Below, piece after piece: positions 6,505 through 10,059 of a stretch of DNA of 10,059 nt. Numbering within the stretch: position 1 is the first letter of the stretch; every line of letters starts with the position of its first letter. Position numbers and translations under genes: made by a program. This DNA is from Sphingobacteriales bacterium (GTDB lineage: Bacteria > Bacteroidota > Bacteroidia > Sphingobacteriales > Sphingobacteriaceae), in assembly GCA_020058405.1 (NCBI GenBank), contig JAGVEE010000176.1:1-10059 (forward strand), written 5' to 3'. The notes beneath the pieces are model-generated. The model was given only the letters and a program-made list of their open reading frames with translations, was not told the DNA's origin and searched no databases.

Positions 6505-8058
6505 ATGGTAAAAGAGCTAGAAATCGTTATAAAGCCTGAGTATATCAACAATGATACAATACTCCGAAAGGCAATCCTCCAAAAATTAGAAATTAACTCC
6601 GAAGAATTAAGGGCTTATCAAATTCTTAAAAGATCGATAGATGCTCGTTCCAGAGAAGCGGTATTCAGAATTAAAGTAATTGTTTTTATTGGTGAAGAAT
6701 TTACGCCAGTTCCTAAAGTCGCCTTCATTTTACGAGATGTACAGAATGCAAAACCTGTACATATTATAGGAGCAGGACCTGCGGGTTTATTTGCAGCAGC
6801 ACGTTTAATAGAGCTAGGATTCAAGCCTGTACTTATTGAGCGAGGCAAAGATGTAAAGAATAGGAGAAGAGATTTAGCAACACTAAATAGAGAGAAAGTA
6901 GTAAACCCAGAATCAAATTATTGCTTTGGCGAAGGTGGAGCAGGTACATATTCTGATGGTAAATTATACACAAGATCCACCAAACGGGGAGATGTAGAAC
7001 GAATTCTGCAGCGTTTTATAGATCACGGAGCAGATGAAGACATCAAAATAAATACAAGACCACATATTGGCACGAACAAACTGCCTCAAATAATTGAGAG
7101 CATTAGAGAACAATTAATTTCTTGTGGAGCAGAATTACATTTTAATACAAAACTTACGGATATTGAAATTCTACGTAATAAAATTAGGAGCATTACTTTA
7201 AATAACAATACTAAACTAACAATCTACGCATTAATTTTAGCAACGGGCCATTCTGCCCGAGATATTTATCAGTTATTGTATGATAAAGGGATAAAAATTG
7301 AGGCTAAACCATTTGCCTTAGGGGTCCGTATAGAACATCCGCAATCTGTTATTGATCAGGCGCAATACCACTGCGAAACACGTCCGGAAGCATTACCACC
7401 TGCACATTATAACATTGTTGAACAGGTAAACCAAAAGGGTGTGTTTTCATTTTGCATGTGCCCTGGCGGCATTATTGCTCCTTGTGCAACTAGTCCGGGG
7501 GAAGTAGTTGTAAATGGTTGGTCGCCATCTAAAAGGAATAATTCTTTCGCAAATTCGGGTTTAGTAGTTCAAATTGATTTGAGTGATATTCCTAACAATG
7601 AACATCCATTGTCTGCGTTAAACTATCAGCACCATGTTGAACAATTAGCTTATAAAATAGCCAACAATAGTATACAAGCACCAGCACAACGAATTGTTGA
7701 TTTTGTGGAAGGCAAAATTTCGCAGAGCATACCACAAAACTCTTATATACCAGGGTTAACGTCCGCTAATTTATCGGAAGTACTACCAATGCATGTTACG
7801 GATCGTTTAAAGAAGGCCTTGCCATTGTTTGGTAAAAAAATGAAAGGTTATTATTCAAACGAAGGAATTTTAGTAGGAGTAGAGTCTAGAACTTCGTCTC
7901 CAGTTCGCATACCAAGAGCAAAAGACACTTTACAACACACGGAAGTTGAGGGCTTGTTTCCTTGTGCAGAAGGTGCAGGATATGCAGGAGGAATTGTATC
8001 TGCAGCTATAGATGGAGAAAAATGTGCGGAAGCGGTTGCAACTTTTTTAAATTATTAA
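6505..8058 (+). CDS. COG2509-type FAD-dependent oxidoreductase
   Basis: 517-aa flavoprotein of the 'uncharacterized FAD-dependent dehydrogenase' family. Residues 1-85 are a small alpha/beta N-terminal domain. A Rossmann FAD-binding motif follows (IIGAGPAGLFAAARL, G89-x-G91-xx-G94) with the ribose-binding acidic residue in PVLIERG. Further family motifs are GEGGAGTYSDGK (142-153), ATGHSARD, CMCPGG and the C-terminal FAD motif EGAGYAGGI (about 489-497). No signal peptide or membrane helix is present, so it is cytoplasmic. The substrate is unknown; the repeated Cys around CMCPGG and PCATSPG are notable but I cannot assign a cofactor. It is the first gene of a probable three-gene operon with the two small genes downstream. 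Length fits the family. Confidence 0.92.
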   Translation: MVKELEIVIKPEYINNDTILRKAILQKLEINSEELRAYQILKRSIDARSREAVFRIKVIVFIGEEFTPVPKVAFILRDVQNAKPVHIIGAGPAGLFAAARLIELGFKPVLIERGKDVKNRRRDLATLNREKVVNPESNYCFGEGGAGTYSDGKLYTRSTKRGDVERILQRFIDHGADEDIKINTRPHIGTNKLPQIIESIREQLISCGAELHFNTKLTDIEILRNKIRSITLNNNTKLTIYALILATGHSARDIYQLLYDKGIKIEAKPFALGVRIEHPQSVIDQAQYHCETRPEALPPAHYNIVEQVNQKGVFSFCMCPGGIIAPCATSPGEVVVNGWSPSKRNNSFANSGLVVQIDLSDIPNNEHPLSALNYQHHVEQLAYKIANNSIQAPAQRIVDFVEGKISQSIPQNSYIPGLTSANLSEVLPMHVTDRLKKALPLFGKKMKGYYSNEGILVGVESRTSSPVRIPRAKDTLQHTEVEGLFPCAEGAGYAGGIVSAAIDGEKCAEAVATFLNY

Positions 8059-8070
8059 TGTTATTTAAAT

Positions 8071-8238
8071 ATGGATAAGATTATTTATCGAAAAGAAATC
8101 ATTAGAAACGGAATAAGTTTCGGGTCAGTTTTAGCAATTGTAATGAGTTGGACATTAAACAAATCTATTGTTTGGGCTATATTACATGGACTAATGGGTT
8201 GGATTTATGTTATTTATTACATCATTAGATATTATTAG
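8071..8238 (+). CDS. Small two-helix membrane protein, unknown function
   Basis: A 55-aa ORF that starts 12 nt after the oxidoreductase stop and ends 2 nt before the CoA-binding gene start. The protein begins MDKIIYRKEIIRNG, then has two hydrophobic segments (about 14-29 and 33-53) separated by the short polar turn LNKS. It ends IYVIYYIIRYY. The pattern SWTLNKSIVWAILHGLMGWIYVIYY resembles small conserved hypothetical membrane proteins I associate with Bacteroidota, though I cannot run a search. The tight spacing on both sides, an ATG start and clear amphipathic or membrane composition support a real gene. No function can be given. Confidence 0.75.
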   Translation: MDKIIYRKEIIRNGISFGSVLAIVMSWTLNKSIVWAILHGLMGWIYVIYYIIRYY

Positions 8239-8240
8239 AG

Positions 8241-8597
8241 ATGAAAACAGTTGTAATTGGAGCAAGTAATAATCCAGAGAGGTATTCTTATAAGGCTATA
8301 AAGATGTTGTTAAATCACGACCACGAAGTCGTAGCTGTTAGCAACAAAAAAGCAGAAGTATTGGGTTTGCCTATAATAAATACCGACAGTATAGTAGATT
8401 CTGTTGATACGATTACATTATATGTTGGTCCGGCAAATCAAAAATTTTACGAGCAATATATATTAGACACAAAACCGAGAAGAGTAATTTTCAATCCGGG
8501 TACGGAGAACTCTGAAATGGAAGAAATATTGGCTAAAAATGGCATTGAGGTAGAGGAAGCATGCACTTTGGTATTGCTTTCTACGGGTCAATATTAA
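8241..8597 (+). CDS. CoA-binding domain protein (CoA_binding_2, YccU-like)
   Basis: 118-aa single-domain cytoplasmic protein with the succinyl-CoA-ligase-type CoA-binding Rossmann fold. The glycine-rich nucleotide turn is VVIGASNNPERYSYKA (G7-A8-S9), followed by HEVVAVSNK, the central strand TLYVGPANQ, VIFNPGTEN (N85-P86-G87) and the C-terminal EACTLVLL with C108. Length matches the stand-alone family. The ligand may be CoA or another nucleotide; the physiological role is unknown. It starts 2 nt after the small membrane ORF and is probably co-transcribed with it and the FAD oxidoreductase. No hairpin terminator is obvious downstream before the rRNA promoters. Confidence 0.9.
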   Translation: MKTVVIGASNNPERYSYKAIKMLLNHDHEVVAVSNKKAEVLGLPIINTDSIVDSVDTITLYVGPANQKFYEQYILDTKPRRVIFNPGTENSEMEEILAKNGIEVEEACTLVLLSTGQY

Positions 8598-8645
8598 AAT
8601 ATCCCCCTATTTATCAGTTGTATTATGAATATTTCTATTTTATTA

Positions 8646-8676
8646 TTTGTAGAAGTGATTATTCTTTGTACTTTTG
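8646..8676 (+). promoter_or_regulatory. rRNA promoter P1
   Basis: TTTG (8646-8649), a 19-bp spacer and TACTTTTG (8669-8676): a full match to the Bacteroidota housekeeping-sigma promoter. The transcript should start about 5-8 nt downstream, at or near the run CAACCCC. It lies about 410 bp upstream of mature 16S. Confidence 0.85.
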
Positions 8677-8789
8677 CAACCCCAAGAAAGGGAAAGAGTT
8701 CTTTTATCATTTCAAATTAAACGTTTTAACACAATAAGTACTTGCTTTACAAAGGCATAACAATTAGTTAAAATAAAGTTTAAATTTAA

Positions 8790-8820
8790 TTTGGAAAGAG
8801 GAAAAACATTTCTACCTTTG
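8790..8820 (+). promoter_or_regulatory. rRNA promoter P2
   Basis: TTTG (8790-8793), a 19-bp spacer and TACCTTTG (8813-8820), with the same geometry as P1 and 144 bp downstream of it. The ~40 bp upstream are almost pure A/T, as in an UP element. Like P1, it is followed by GCA and a C run. Confidence 0.85.
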
Positions 8821-8823
8821 CAG

Positions 8824-8839
8824 TCCCCAAACGAGGGGA
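8824..8839 (+). promoter_or_regulatory. C/G hairpin at the P2 transcript start
   Basis: TCCCC (8824-8828) pairs with GGGGA (8835-8839) around AAACGA, right where the P2 transcript should begin. P1 has a shorter counterpart, CCC (8681-8683) with GGG (8690-8692) around AAGAAA. It may affect promoter escape or protect the RNA 5' end; that is inference. Confidence 0.45.
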
Positions 8840-8849
8840 TACTAAAATA

Positions 8850-8881
8850 TCGAATTGTCGAATTGTCGAAAGGTCGAGAAA
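8850..8881 (+). repeat. Octamer tandem repeat in the rRNA leader
   Basis: TCGAATTG occurs twice in tandem (8850, 8858), followed in the same 8-bp phase by TCGAAAGG (8866) and TCGAGAAA (8874). All four units start TCGA. Role unknown. Confidence 0.5.
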
Positions 8882-8968
8882 AGATTGAAAAAATTAAACA
8901 GTTAGTAAACAGAAACGGGTGGATCGAGGCCACAACTAACAGCGATTCTCAGCGATTGGTTGAGAGGA

Positions 8969-8980
8969 AGTTCTTTGAGA
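8969..8980 (+). promoter_or_regulatory. boxA-like antitermination element
   Basis: AGTTCTTTGAGA resembles the boxA sequences found in rRNA leaders (core TTCTTTGA in many Bacteroidota), where NusB/NusE bind nascent RNA to prevent premature termination. It sits about 105 nt before 16S, a normal place for boxA. Confidence 0.55.
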
Positions 8981-9003
8981 TGTACTATGTAGTATAGCGG
9001 GTA

Positions 9004-9027
9004 GATACCTTAGCAATAAGGAATATC
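9004..9027 (+). other. Leader RNA stem with GCAA tetraloop
   Basis: GATACCTTA (9004-9012) pairs with TAAGG (9017-9021) and, after a two-base AA bulge, TATC (9024-9027), closed by a GCAA (GNRA) tetraloop. That is nine pairs in a stable motif. It probably folds in the pre-rRNA and may take part in processing or assembly. Confidence 0.5.
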
Positions 9028-9052
9028 AACCGAAGTCAATAATAAAAAAAAA

Positions 9053-9070
9053 TAATCTTAGTTAAGATTA
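9053..9070 (+). other. Perfect inverted repeat just upstream of 16S
   Basis: TAATCTTA (9053-9060) and TAAGATTA (9063-9070) are exact complements separated by GT. It lies 16 nt before the 16S 5' end. It may act in rRNA maturation; the usual long processing stem with the 3' flank cannot be checked here. Confidence 0.4.
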
Positions 9071-9085
9071 AACTTAAAGTTTTAT

Positions 9086-10059
<974 letters not shown>

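Larger units (their letters stand above)
8598..9085 (+). promoter_or_regulatory. rRNA operon promoter and leader region
   Basis: This 488-bp gene-free stretch holds two tandem promoters (8646-8676 and 8790-8820), AT-rich sequence upstream of the second, a short octamer repeat (8850-8881), a decamer-spaced repeat of CAGCGATT (8940-8947 and 8950-8957), a boxA-like site (8969-8980), and stems at 8983-8994, 9004-9027 and 9053-9070. All fit a long transcribed leader before 16S. Open frames here have no protein-like composition. Confidence 0.8.

Noticed and set aside
8791..8997. 68-aa ORF in the rRNA leader
   Set aside because: It would begin upstream of the P2 -7 element and cross the promoter, C/G hairpin and repeats. 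Its composition is not protein-like, and it has no start context.

Overview
The window looks like chromosomal DNA of a Bacteroidota bacterium. Protein genes are AT-rich and mostly lack Shine-Dalgarno sequences. Several upstream regions carry the Bacteroidota-type promoter (TTTG, about 19 bp, TAnnTTTG). The partial 16S rRNA has signatures common in that phylum, such as GGAATATTGGTCAATGGACGCAAGTC and TTTAATTCGATGATACGCGAGGAACC. The genus cannot be fixed by eye; the class may be Sphingobacteriia/Chitinophagia-like, which is a guess.

Layout. (1) 1-982, plus strand: the last codons of a probable 5'-nucleotidase C-terminal-domain gene overlap a Tat-exported metallophosphatase, so one UshA-like enzyme appears to be encoded as two polypeptides. 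(2) 983-1345: a palindrome-rich, AT-rich gap before dnaA. (3) 1346-2773, plus: dnaA, ended by a near-perfect bidirectional terminator embedded between two sets of degenerate 7-bp tandem repeats. (4) 6430-2891, minus: lemA, a soluble TPM-domain protein, a secreted and membrane-anchored TPM-domain protein, and a 7TM-PAS histidine kinase, closely packed and probably one transcript. (5) 6431-6504: a 74-bp divergent promoter region with a -7 element on each strand. (6) 6505-8597, plus: a COG2509-type FAD-dependent oxidoreductase, a 55-aa membrane protein and a CoA-binding protein, tightly spaced. (7) 8598-10059, plus: an rRNA operon start with two tandem promoters of identical geometry, a structured leader with a boxA-like element, and the first ~974 nt of 16S rRNA, cut by the window end.

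The content is mostly housekeeping: replication initiation, ribosome synthesis, nucleotide scavenging and an envelope-associated LemA/TPM cluster. I see no mobile element, CRISPR array, defence system or biosynthetic cluster. The points most worth a second look are non-coding: the matched rRNA promoters with CCC/GGG initial-transcribed elements, the heptad repeats around the dnaA terminator, the palindrome cluster upstream of dnaA, and the small conserved-looking membrane ORF at 8071-8238.
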